Source: a virus
Reading direction: 5' to 3' (one strand)
DNA length: 34,323 nucleotides
Virus record (IMG/VR): IMGVR_UViG_3300034283_000343
Location: 1-34,323 of that record
The notes beneath the pieces were generated by a model. It worked only from the letters and a program-made list of their open reading frames with translations, searched no databases and was not told the origin of the DNA. Positions 1-7,257 of this stretch are shown here, in pieces (within the stretch, counting starts at the first letter, position 1; every line of letters starts with the position of its first letter). Position numbers and translations under genes: made by a program.

Positions 1-66
1 GGCAATAGAGCGACCAATGCCAGCAGTAGAAGAGCCTCTACCTTCGGTTATATCTCTTGTTGCCAT
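1..66 (-). CDS. 5' end of an unrecognised late gene, cut by the window edge
   Basis: An ATG at 66-64 opens a frame that stays open for 22 codons to the left edge (begins MATRDITEGRGS). A good ribosome binding site, TAAGGAG, lies just upstream at about 72-78 and overlaps the stop of the 29-residue gene before it. It is the last visible gene of the minus-strand virion operon, after the fibre genes, so a tail or lysis-related role is likely, but too little is present to assign a family. Confidence 0.6.
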   Translation of the reverse strand, partial: MATRDITEGRGSSTAGIGRSIA

Positions 67-75
67 TGTTACTCC

Positions 76-165
76 TTAGATAAACTCGTTTGATTCCATA
101 ATATCTACACCAGCAAGAGCATCATGTTGATGTTCCTTGCTGCAGTTCTCACACTGCTTGCACAT
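76..165 (-). CDS. 29-residue Cys-rich micro-protein
   Basis: This small frame begins with ATG two bases after the stop of the 75-residue gene and ends with TAA inside the ribosome binding site of the next gene. It encodes MCKQCENCSKEHQHDAL and further residues, giving a CxxCxxC cluster followed by two His that could bind a metal. Tight packing between two coupled genes is the main reason to think it is translated. No family is recognised. A chance frame cannot be excluded at this length. Confidence 0.5.
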   Translation of the reverse strand: MCKQCENCSKEHQHDALAGVDIMESNEFI

Positions 166-167
166 CT

Positions 168-395
168 TTACTTGCTTAGTGCTGCAATTTCTTCAGCAGA
201 TAGTCCAAGTGCTGCTAACTTAGCCTGACCTGATGCCTTGGCTGCTGCTGCTGCTTCTTCTACTGCTAGACGTTCTGCTTCTGCTATAGCAAAGGCTGCT
301 GCATCTGCTTCACGTTGTGCAATTTCTTCTGAGGTAAGAGTTACCACAGTGGTTTCGCCTGTTTCGCAGTTAACTACGATTTTTGTATCTGTCAT
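168..395 (-). CDS. small Ala/Glu-rich helical phage protein downstream of tail fibres
   Basis: A 75-residue protein. Residues 1-22 look like a short beta segment (TKIVVNCETGETTVVTL). The rest is a long Ala/Glu-rich, probably coiled-coil helix ending in LGLSAEEIAALSK. Proteins of this shape are common next to tail fibre genes in marine and freshwater phages, and a role as fibre-associated protein or assembly helper is plausible but unproven. It is preceded by AAGGAG and follows the nine-gene fibre-tip array by 15 nt. Confidence 0.75.
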   Translation of the reverse strand: MTDTKIVVNCETGETTVVTLTSEEIAQREADAAAFAIAEAERLAVEEAAAAAKASGQAKLAALGLSAEEIAALSK

Positions 396-410
396 TGTGT
401 TGCTCCTTAG

Positions 411-914
411 TTAGTATTTACGGATGCCGTAAAGGGTTGCTGTGCTGTATTGTACAAAAGAACCACTTAATGATGTAAGTGTTATTGAATTAATTGGTGC
501 TGAATTAGCCCAAAGAGATGCTTGAAGCCAAGCATACGCCTGCGTTGCATTTGTTTCTTGAACGCTGTCATTAGAAACTACTTTAGAATTACTAGAGGCA
601 TAGTTTGAAATATAAAAACTACCAGAAGCAAATGATGATGCTGTGTAAGTAGAGTTATTATTCATTCCATAAGTATAAGCACCTCCAGTATTTCCAGTTC
701 CACCAGCCGTGCTACCATCACCATAAATTGCTTTATCTGAATAACCAGAAGAACTTCCATTAAATTTTAAAGTTAAATAATTTGTATTTGCATTAGCCCT
801 TGTTGAATAATTAACTATTAAATCAGTGTAAGTTTGAGGTATATTATTAAAATCAATAGTGGTTGCGCCACCTGAACCTACGGTTACAGTGGTAATAGGA
901 ATATAGTTTGCCAT
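411..914 (-). CDS. fibre-tip-like paralog, class C, copy 3
   Basis: 167 residues and the last gene of the array. Class C hallmarks are VGSGGATTIDF near the N terminus, the ASSFASGS segment, SNYASSNSKV, and ETNATQAYAWL before LWANSAPINSI. It ends TATLYGIRKY. Its ATG overlaps the stop of the preceding gene (TAATG). It is the same type as the genes at 1971-2489 and 3571-4074. The fold looks like an all-beta receptor-binding or decoration domain. Homologs are familiar as hypothetical proteins next to phage tail fibres; biochemical function is unknown. Confidence 0.85.
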   Translation of the reverse strand: MANYIPITTVTVGSGGATTIDFNNIPQTYTDLIVNYSTRANANTNYLTLKFNGSSSGYSDKAIYGDGSTAGGTGNTGGAYTYGMNNNSTYTASSFASGSFYISNYASSNSKVVSNDSVQETNATQAYAWLQASLWANSAPINSITLTSLSGSFVQYSTATLYGIRKY

Positions 915-1396
915 TATGCCGCCTTGATTCCGTATAGAGTAAAGGATGTTCCGCTTGCGTAGGTGGTGCTAGTCATAGTTGCAGTAATGCTAGTGATAGC
1001 AGCAGTGTTACGCCATAGCCCTATGATTGCGTGTAAATAAGCAGATGGAGTACTTGTTCTACATAACTGATTCTTGAAAGTAGTAGTGTTTGCATAGTTA
1101 GGAATCTGTACAACTAAAGTACTGTTAGTATAAAACTCACCAAGCCACATAAATGTAGAAGAAGTTTGCCTATTACTTCCTGGTGTTGTTCCAGAACCGT
1201 AGATTTGAGTAGCAGAATAGTTGGCTCCTGTGTCACCATTGAACTGCATATAAGCAGTATTGTTAGCACTAGCAGAGCCGTTAACTACTAGAACTAAATC
1301 AGTATAAGTGTTAGGAATATTTGAAAAAGTAACTGATGCTGCGGTAGCAGATAGAGTGTTAGTAGCAATAGGTATATAGGTTGATGGCAATGGCAT
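914..1396 (-). CDS. fibre-tip-like paralog, class A, copy 3
   Basis: 160 residues. Class A is marked by YTDLVLV after the IP motif, NYANTTTFK in the middle, and GLWRNTAAITSIT with the Trp-Arg pair near the C terminus. It ends TLYGIKAA. It overlaps its neighbours by one base on both sides (TAATG). Unlike copies 1 and 2, its junction with the preceding B gene is a direct overlap and not the AAGGGG-TAA-NN-ATG arrangement. I infer a virion surface protein attached to, or exchangeable with, the fibre encoded upstream. Confidence 0.85.
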   Translation of the reverse strand: MPLPSTYIPIATNTLSATAASVTFSNIPNTYTDLVLVVNGSASANNTAYMQFNGDTGANYSATQIYGSGTTPGSNRQTSSTFMWLGEFYTNSTLVVQIPNYANTTTFKNQLCRTSTPSAYLHAIIGLWRNTAAITSITATMTSTTYASGTSFTLYGIKAA

Positions 1397-1971
1397 TATG
1401 CACCTGCTCTCTTGATACCATATAGGGCAAAAGATGTGTATTGTTGAAATGTTCCAGTGTTAGGGGTTATAGAAATTGCCGTAACTGCAGCAGTGTTCAT
1501 CCATAAACCCGATACTAATTCAACACCACCCGAACCATTTGAATCTTGTCCTGCTAAACCACGCATAGTTGTGTACTTTGTTGTATCTTTGTAATCAAGA
1601 ATGTCGTATGTTCCAGTAGCAAACATAGAAGCAGTATTAGGAATACCCCAAGAAGCAACTGTATAGATTTGATTTTGAGATGTTAAACCAGCAGCACCAA
1701 CAGTAGAACCATCTGCGCTCAGGCGATGCCGAGCGTAGTTAGCACCAGTGTCAGAGTTAAATGTCCAATACAATCCTGCCAATGAAGAACCTCTAGCAAA
1801 CCATCTAATTTGTAGATGCTCATAGTCTTGCGGGATAGCACTAAAGGTTACAGTGGCTGTAGATGTGGTTAGCGTAGTAGTAGCCAAAGGAATCATTGCG
1901 CCAGGGTCTACATCACCAGGGGCTGTCAGGTTGCCTGACTTAGATTTGTACTTAAGACTGATGGCTCCCAT
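1396..1971 (-). CDS. fibre-tip-like paralog, class B, copy 3
   Basis: 191 residues. Class B proteins carry an extra N-terminal stretch of 25-30 residues, here MGAISLKYKSKSGNLTAPGD, before the shared domain. They then have YEHLQIRWFARGSS, ILDYKDTTKYTTMRGL, QDSNGSG and GLWMNTAAVTAI. It ends ALYGIKRAGA. The extra N-terminal segment is a candidate docking peptide for the fibre or for the A and C partners. TAATG overlap with the upstream class C gene. Confidence 0.85.
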   Translation of the reverse strand: MGAISLKYKSKSGNLTAPGDVDPGAMIPLATTTLTTSTATVTFSAIPQDYEHLQIRWFARGSSLAGLYWTFNSDTGANYARHRLSADGSTVGAAGLTSQNQIYTVASWGIPNTASMFATGTYDILDYKDTTKYTTMRGLAGQDSNGSGGVELVSGLWMNTAAVTAISITPNTGTFQQYTSFALYGIKRAGA

Positions 1972-2489
1972 TATACTTCCGCCTTAATGCCGTAGAGAGT
2001 GACTGTGCTGTACTGCATAATTGGATAACTTGTATTACCTGTGGCAACATTCAGAGATGTAATGGCTGCTGTGCTTGACCATGTACCTGCGTTCAAGGTT
2101 GCGTATGCCGTAGTCGCATTATTTTCGCCAGTCCCATCCATAGAAAAAGACTTGTAATTGCTAGAGGTATAGTTTGGAATATAAACAGTTGCGCTTCCAA
2201 AGGTATTGGCTTGCGTGGCTACATTTCCTTGAAGGTTTAGAATAGCAATTGCTGCGGTAGTTTGTGAATTTGCAGCAGAACCATTGCCTTGAAGTGTTCT
2301 AGTTGTGCTGTTTGTTGCATCACCATTAGGATAAATAACTAAACTTGCATATTCATTTGGTCTATCGCATTTGGCTGAAATTTCTAATTTTAAATCTGTG
2401 TAATTTTGAGGAATAGCAGAAAGCACTATCTCAGTAATGCCTCCAGAACCAACAGTATACGAGGCTAATTTGCTATATGTATATGCCAT
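1971..2489 (-). CDS. fibre-tip-like paralog, class C, copy 2
   Basis: 172 residues. It has VGSGGITEIVLSAIP, YTDLKLEISAKCDRPNEY, ANTFGSATVYIPNYTSSNYK, GENNATTAYATLNAGTW and a C-terminal QYSTVTLYGIKAEV. Of the three class C copies it is closest to the form common in other phage genomes. It starts directly after the stop of the class A gene with no spacer, and ends in a one-base overlap with the class B gene of cassette 3. Confidence 0.85.
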   Translation of the reverse strand: MAYTYSKLASYTVGSGGITEIVLSAIPQNYTDLKLEISAKCDRPNEYASLVIYPNGDATNSTTRTLQGNGSAANSQTTAAIAILNLQGNVATQANTFGSATVYIPNYTSSNYKSFSMDGTGENNATTAYATLNAGTWSSTAAITSLNVATGNTSYPIMQYSTVTLYGIKAEV

Positions 2490-2984
2490 TTAAGCCGCCA
2501 ATATTCCGTAGAGTGTGAATGTGGAACCATCTAAAAAAGTACTAGATGTTGTGTATAATGTTAGTGAATTAATAGCAGCAGTATTGCGCCATAAACCAAC
2601 TAAGGCTGTTGCTTCTGCTGCAGAATTAAAACGAGTAAGCATTGTTTTGTAAGTAGTAGTATTAGAATAATTATTAAAATTAGTTATTCCACTACCCCAA
2701 GTTCCATTTAAAGAACTTCCAGTTACATTTAAAAAAAGATACGAATTTCCTGTACTTCTTGTAGAGTATGCTGCTCCTAAGTAACCAAATACTTCCGTAT
2801 CACTATAGTTTGTTCCAGTATCTGAGTTAATTCGTAAATATATAGGACTAGAACCAGTACCTTTTGCTTGTGATACTAATACTAAATCGGTATAACCACT
2901 GGGAATACTAGAAAATGTTACTGTATCAGAACTACTAGTTAATTTGGTTGTAGCCAATGGTGTGTAAGTCATACCTGCTGCCAT
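2490..2984 (-). CDS. fibre-tip-like paralog, class A, copy 2
   Basis: 164 residues, with YTDLVLVSQAKG, INSDTGTNYSDTEVFG, NYSNTTTYKTML and LVGLWRNTAAINSLTL, ending FTLYGILAA. Its start lies two bases after the TAA of the class B gene. The ribosome binding site AAGGGG is supplied by that gene's last Lys and Gly codons, an arrangement shared with copy 1. Ser/Thr/Gly/Asn-rich beta protein, no signal peptide, consistent with a structural virion component. Confidence 0.85.
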   Translation of the reverse strand: MAAGMTYTPLATTKLTSSSDTVTFSSIPSGYTDLVLVSQAKGTGSSPIYLRINSDTGTNYSDTEVFGYLGAAYSTRSTGNSYLFLNVTGSSLNGTWGSGITNFNNYSNTTTYKTMLTRFNSAAEATALVGLWRNTAAINSLTLYTTSSTFLDGSTFTLYGILAA

Positions 2985-2986
2985 AA

Positions 2987-3571
2987 TTACCCCTTAATTC
3001 CATATAAAGCCCAGTGACTGTTAGCAACAAAATTAGGACCATTTGCTGGAACAATAGTGATGCTATTAATTGCTGTGGTACTCATCCATAAACCTGAACT
3101 AAGACGAACTTGTCCTGTTCCATTGCTGTCGTAACCATTAAGCGAACGAACAGTTTTATATTTAGAAGTGTTAGCATAATCAAGAATATCAATTACTCCA
3201 ACACCAAAAACTCCAGATGTAGATGATGCTGCTGCAACTACTGAACGAGTGTTAAATGTAATAGATGAGCCATCTGAAAATGAACCAGCGGTTGCGCCGT
3301 CACCATACAAAACATGTGCTGCATAGTTGCCAGCACTGTCAGAATTAAATCTAAGTTGAATATTATCTTCTTGATTTGCTCTGGAGGTTCGAGTAAAAAA
3401 TCTAATTTGTAAATGCTGATAGGTGCTAGGTATAGAACTAAACACTACAGTTGAAGTTGTTGTGTAAGGAGTCACGGTAGCAATAGACTCATACGAGCCA
3501 GGCATAATTACCTGATTGCCAACCTGTGTGCTTCTACTAAAGGAACCTGTCTTAAGACTTCTAATAGCCAT
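2987..3571 (-). CDS. fibre-tip-like paralog, class B, copy 2
   Basis: 194 residues. The N-terminal extension (MAIRSLKTGSFSRSTQVGNQ) precedes the core domain. The core shows YQHLQIRFFTRTSR, RFNSDSAGNYAAHVLYGDG, VIDILDYANTSKYKTVRSL, YDSNGTGQVRLSSGLW and SLYG-like WALYGIKG at the end. TAATG overlap with the class C gene of cassette 1. The extension differs in sequence from those of copies 1 and 3 but keeps a basic Ser/Lys/Gly character. Confidence 0.85.
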   Translation of the reverse strand: MAIRSLKTGSFSRSTQVGNQVIMPGSYESIATVTPYTTTSTVVFSSIPSTYQHLQIRFFTRTSRANQEDNIQLRFNSDSAGNYAAHVLYGDGATAGSFSDGSSITFNTRSVVAAASSTSGVFGVGVIDILDYANTSKYKTVRSLNGYDSNGTGQVRLSSGLWMSTTAINSITIVPANGPNFVANSHWALYGIKG

Positions 3572-4074
3572 TATAGGACTCCGTAAAGTGTAAAGGTTGA
3601 GTTGGTGGCAAATAAACCTGAACCAGGAAATACATCTAACCTACTGATTGCAGTTGTCACTGGATAAAGTCCTGCTGTTAATTGCGTTCTTACTGTTGTT
3701 GCATTGTTTTCACTAACTGCCTCAACCAAAACAGATTTAAATTTATTACTTGTGTAATCAGAAAAATAAAATTGATTACTACCAAAAGCATTAGCGGTGT
3801 AACCACTTTCTGGTTGTCTACCACCTGCTATTGCGTTTTGAGTTGTGCCCGCAGTTGATGCAACTGCAGAACCATTACCATTAAATTGTCTAAAACTATA
3901 GTTAGTTGCAGAGTCGTTATTTATTCTGACAGAAAAACCATCTTCGGCTACAGTTCCACGCGGTGAAGCATATAGAATTAAATCAGTGTACCCTTGAGGT
4001 ATTGAAAGAAATGTGACAACTGAAACTGGTGAACTTACAGTTGTATCAGCAATCTCAAATAATTGTAGCGCCAT
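3571..4074 (-). CDS. fibre-tip-like paralog, class C, copy 1
   Basis: 167 residues. Class C traits are weaker in the first strand (TTVSSPVSVVTFLSIP) but clear later: TANAFGSNQFYFSDYTSNKFK, SENNATTVRTQL, and TAGLYPVTTAISRL in place of the usual LW motif. It ends FTLYGVL. It is the most divergent class C copy, since the otherwise conserved Trp is replaced by Tyr. One-base overlaps on both sides. Confidence 0.82.
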   Translation of the reverse strand: MALQLFEIADTTVSSPVSVVTFLSIPQGYTDLILYASPRGTVAEDGFSVRINNDSATNYSFRQFNGNGSAVASTAGTTQNAIAGGRQPESGYTANAFGSNQFYFSDYTSNKFKSVLVEAVSENNATTVRTQLTAGLYPVTTAISRLDVFPGSGLFATNSTFTLYGVL

Positions 4075-4589
4075 TACTTTGCCGCCTCAATCCCGTAAAG
4101 TTTGAATGTGCAGCCCACGCTCATACTGCCACCACTTTTATGAAACACTTTAATTGCATTGATGGCAGTAGTGCTGCGCCAAAGACCTACATACATAATT
4201 GATAAGTTACCAGTAGCAGCAGAACCACTTTTAGATAAAGTTGATTTGTAGGTAGTAGTATTAGCATAATCATTTATGTGAGCAATTGTTGTTGCGTAAT
4301 CACTATTTTGTGTAGGAATATTTCCAATTGCTATAGAAGTAGAACCAGAAGTTCTTCCAGATACAACAGAAGCCCCATCGCCGTACAAATAAGTTTTAGA
4401 GTAATTAGTTGCTGTGTCAGAATTAAACTGAACCTCTAAACCTTCACCATTAGCAGCATTTGAAAGAACGCTAGTTACTAATACTAAGTCAGTGTAGGTT
4501 GCAGGTATAGAACTAAATGTTATAGATGTAGCAGTAGAACTTAAAGTGTTACTGTTAATCAAAGTGTATGTGCCTGTCTTTGCAGCCAT
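4074..4589 (-). CDS. fibre-tip-like paralog, class A, copy 1
   Basis: 171 residues, with ATYTDLVLVTSVLSN, VQFNSDTATNYSKTYLYGDG, NDYANTTTYKSTLSK and VGLWRSTTAINAIKV, ending FKLYGIEAAK. It starts two bases after the class B stop, with the AAGGGG Shine-Dalgarno made from the B gene's last codons. Length and motif order match copies 2 and 3 of the class. Confidence 0.85.
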   Translation of the reverse strand: MAAKTGTYTLINSNTLSSTATSITFSSIPATYTDLVLVTSVLSNAANGEGLEVQFNSDTATNYSKTYLYGDGASVVSGRTSGSTSIAIGNIPTQNSDYATTIAHINDYANTTTYKSTLSKSGSAATGNLSIMYVGLWRSTTAINAIKVFHKSGGSMSVGCTFKLYGIEAAK

Positions 4590-4591
4590 AG

Positions 4592-5185
4592 TTACCCCTT
4601 GATTCCGTATAATGAGATGCGTGTATATTGAGTAAACAAAGTTCCAACGCCAGGTTCAAACTGAATAGATGTAATAGGATTTGTATTCATCCACATACCA
4701 CTGCCAAATTGAAGAATACCACCAATGCCACTAGCACCAGTTCCATTCATATCTTCTCCACTAAGCAAACGAAGTGTTTTATGTTTGTTAATATTTGTAT
4801 AATCTAAAATATCTACTAAAACAACACCAAACTGTTTGCCAGTATTTTCTACATTTGTTCCAATGACTCCTATGTAATTACCATTATCATTTGCACTACC
4901 ACTAGCAGCGGCTGAACCACCATCTCCGTATATAACGTGAGAAGAGTAATTAGTAGCATAATCATTGTTACAACGAATCTCAATAGAATCTCTACAAAAG
5001 GTTGCTCTATTTGACTGAGCAAATATTCTAAGTTGTAAGTGCTTATATGTTTGCGGTATATCCGTAAACGCAATAGTGGAAACCCCGCCAGCACCAACAA
5101 GGGTGCTAGCGATAGGCTCCATAAAGTTATTCTCTAGCGCAAGGCTGATGCCAGTTGCGCCAGACTTTGCACTAGTAATTGACAT
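4592..5185 (-). CDS. fibre-tip-like paralog, class B, copy 1 (first gene of the array)
   Basis: 197 residues and the longest of the nine. The N-terminal extension is MSITSAKSGATGISLALENN. The core has YKHLQLRIFAQSNR, CNNDYATNYSSHVIYGDGGS, LVDILDYTNINKHKTLRLL, EDMNGTG and a slightly longer loop before FGSGMWMNTNPITSI. It ends ISLYGIKG. It overlaps the 108-residue tail gene by one base (TAATG), linking the array to the fibre operon. Confidence 0.85.
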   Translation of the reverse strand: MSITSAKSGATGISLALENNFMEPIASTLVGAGGVSTIAFTDIPQTYKHLQLRIFAQSNRATFCRDSIEIRCNNDYATNYSSHVIYGDGGSAAASGSANDNGNYIGVIGTNVENTGKQFGVVLVDILDYTNINKHKTLRLLSGEDMNGTGASGIGGILQFGSGMWMNTNPITSIQFEPGVGTLFTQYTRISLYGIKG

Positions 5186-5511
5186 TAGACGGAAGCCTCA
5201 TCTCCAAATGCAGAGAAGGCAAGGTTGGCTGTTGAGGCGTAGATAGTGACAACATCTGTAGTAGCAAGTGTGATACCTACTGTGATGATTGTGGTATCGG
5301 CTGCGCCGACAGTTACATCATAGGCTAGGTAGTGTTGGTTAGCCAGAGTTGCACCTGCTGGGCGTACCGCGATGCGGTAAGTAGCAGATGACGATGCTAG
5401 GTTAGCAATAGAGATAGAAGAGATTACCGCTTCCTTCGCAGAAGGAACTGTGTACAGCGTAGTGGCTGTAGTAGCAGACGGATTAGATTGACCAAGTACT
5501 TTTTTTGCCAT
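5185..5511 (-). CDS. small beta-rich tail-associated protein
   Basis: A 108-residue protein beginning MAKKVLGQSNPSATTATTLY. It has several short strands (AVISSISIANL, YRIAVRPAG, DTTIITVGI, DVVTIYAS) and the motif NQHYLAYDV. Proteins of this length and pattern are frequent beside tail fibre genes in environmental phages and are usually unnamed. It sits 4 bases after the fibre gene and is coupled to the first paralog by TAATG, so a role as adaptor between shaft and tips is a reasonable inference. Confidence 0.8.
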   Translation of the reverse strand: MAKKVLGQSNPSATTATTLYTVPSAKEAVISSISIANLASSSATYRIAVRPAGATLANQHYLAYDVTVGAADTTIITVGITLATTDVVTIYASTANLAFSAFGDEASV

Positions 5512-5515
5512 TTGA

Positions 5516-7246
5516 TTATGCTCCCATTAACATGAAGATTGAAGGTGTAGGGTCGGTTACAATTGTTGACCAAGTTGCTGCTGTGCCGTTTGTGGTTAGA
5601 TACTTTCCTGCATTACCAGTCTGTGATGGTAGTGCGTCTACTGCTCCCCAAGAGGAAACAGTTCCATTTGTTGTTAAGAACTTACCTGAGTTACCAGTCT
5701 GGCTTGGCACTACATACTGAGTTGAGTCTGTAGCAACCAAAGTCTTAGATGATGGAATAGTAGTTCCGTTAATGCTGGTAGCAGTTGCTACACCTAGCAC
5801 AGGAGTTATAAGTGTTGGAGTGTTATCCATTACGAACTTAGTACCAGTACCAGTTTGAGAAGCAATCGAAGTTGCTGCTCCTACTGAAGTAATTGGACCA
5901 GTTAAGTTAGAAGGAGCAAGAACTGTGTTGTCAATATAGTATTTAGTAGCAGCATCTTGAGCATTAGTTGGGTCACCAAGACCAGTAATCTTATTGGTTC
6001 CCATAGCAAGTGCGCCTGACATTGTGCTACCAGACTTGAGTACTACAGTGTCAGAGAAGTTTCCTGTGTCAGCAATAGCAGCGGCAATCTCATCAAGAGT
6101 ATCAAGAGTGCTAGGAGCACCAGCGACTAGGTTAGAAATTGCTGTACCTACATATGCTGTGGTTGCTACCTGAGTAGTGTTGGTACCAGCAGTAGCAGTT
6201 GGAGCAGTAGGCACACCAGTTAACGCTGGGCTTGCCAGCGGAGCATATGTACTTGCTGCTGTAGCAGTAGCCAACTTAGCGTCTAACTGAGTCTGGATAG
6301 CAGAAGTAACACCATCTAAGTATCCAAGTTCAGTAGTAGATACTGTCGCAGATGGAGCAATCTTTGTCCAAGCAATAGCAGCAGAAGCATTTACATCAGC
6401 ATCTACGATACTGTTAGTTGCGTTAATCTTGCTATAAGCAATCTGAGCAGAAGTATTAATATCTGCGTTAACAATTGTATCGTTAGCAATCATTGTGCTA
6501 GTTACAGTGCCAGTGTCACCAGCGGTAATAGCAGTACCTGAAATCTTTGTTTTATCAATTGCTGCTGATGCGTTAATATCTGCGTTTACAATAGCGCCAG
6601 TGCCAATAACTGTAGTAAGGCTTACGTTACCTGTACCATCAAAAGTAACTCCACTTGCTTCTACATCTCCAGTTAATTGGAATGTACGAGCAGTTGCTAA
6701 AGCGGTAGCAGTAGCAGCATTACCTGTTGTAGAACCAGATGAGCCAGTTACGTTACCTGTCAGGTTGCCCGTAAAAGTTCCTGCGATAGCACCAGTGCCA
6801 GTAATGGTTGGGCTAGATAATGTTGGGCTAGTTCCAAATACTAAAGAACCAGTACCTGTTTCATCAGATATAACTCCACGAAGTTGAGCAGATGTTGTTG
6901 CTGCGTGTCCTGCAAGAGTTCCCTCAGCATGTGCATTGGCTTCGTTTAAGTCACGACCAATAACCATGTGTCGAACAATTGCACCAGCAGAGTGGATTGA
7001 ACCACTACCAGCATTGTCAACGCCTCTTTCAATTGTTAAGACAGAACCAGATACTCCAGTTACATCTACAATTTCTTCAACGGCTGTATCTGGGTCAATG
7101 ACAACGGTATAAGTTTCACCACCTGTTGGTGATATTGTAGCCATCAAGTTCGATGCGCTATTTACAGTCATAGTTGTAGCAGTAGCAGTAATGCTGCTGG
7201 TTAATGTAGTTTGCTGGGAACGGGATGAGTATTTTCTAATTGTCAT
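5516..7246 (-). CDS. tail fibre (shaft) protein
   Basis: 576 residues, rich in Ala, Thr, Ser, Gly and Asn. About residues 1-110 form a distinct head domain (QQTTLTSSITATATTMTV, EEIVDVTGVSGSVLTIERG, then HMVIGRDLNEANAHAEG), probably the virion-anchoring part. The rest is repetitive fibre. IVNADINASAAI-type repeats occur three times followed by (D/Y/W)(K/S)(T/K)I. ALTGVPTAPTA and GTNTTQVATTAYV segments are typical of phage fibres. Near the C terminus SQTGN(S/A)GK(F/Y)LTTNGT occurs twice. No chaperone-type or enzymatic domain is seen. It ends with a short hydrophobic tail (SIFMLMGA), and receptor recognition may be delegated to the following paralogs. Confidence 0.88.
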   Translation of the reverse strand: MTIRKYSSRSQQTTLTSSITATATTMTVNSASNLMATISPTGGETYTVVIDPDTAVEEIVDVTGVSGSVLTIERGVDNAGSGSIHSAGAIVRHMVIGRDLNEANAHAEGTLAGHAATTSAQLRGVISDETGTGSLVFGTSPTLSSPTITGTGAIAGTFTGNLTGNVTGSSGSTTGNAATATALATARTFQLTGDVEASGVTFDGTGNVSLTTVIGTGAIVNADINASAAIDKTKISGTAITAGDTGTVTSTMIANDTIVNADINTSAQIAYSKINATNSIVDADVNASAAIAWTKIAPSATVSTTELGYLDGVTSAIQTQLDAKLATATAASTYAPLASPALTGVPTAPTATAGTNTTQVATTAYVGTAISNLVAGAPSTLDTLDEIAAAIADTGNFSDTVVLKSGSTMSGALAMGTNKITGLGDPTNAQDAATKYYIDNTVLAPSNLTGPITSVGAATSIASQTGTGTKFVMDNTPTLITPVLGVATATSINGTTIPSSKTLVATDSTQYVVPSQTGNSGKFLTTNGTVSSWGAVDALPSQTGNAGKYLTTNGTAATWSTIVTDPTPSIFMLMGA

Positions 7247-7257
7247 TTATCTGCCTA

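Larger units (their letters stand above)
411..5185 (-). repeat. tandem array of nine paralogous genes, organised as three B-A-C cassettes
   Basis: Nine consecutive genes encode 160-197-residue beta-rich paralogs. All share an N-terminal IP-x-x-Y-x-(D/H)L motif, a central (F/I)N-x-(D/G) motif, an 'NY/DY' strand followed by Thr/Ser and Lys, a (L/M/Y)W-type motif followed by T-x-x-I, and a C-terminal LYG(I/V). Three subclasses can be told apart by sequence. In transcription order (5185 to 411) they run B-A-C, B-A-C, B-A-C. The B-to-A junctions of cassettes 1 and 2 are nearly identical: a Lys-Gly codon pair reading AAGGGG serves as ribosome binding site, then TAA, two bases and ATG. This points to duplication of a whole three-gene unit. 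Confidence 0.85.

Noticed and set aside
4870-5100. 76-codon minus-strand frame within the first class B gene
   Set aside because: It is a shifted reading inside a well-supported gene, with no coupled neighbours.
411-5185. Diversity-generating retroelement acting on the fibre-tip array
   Set aside because: No reverse transcriptase, template repeat or accessory gene is visible in the window, and differences among the paralogs are spread over the whole length and are not focused on adenine positions at one end.
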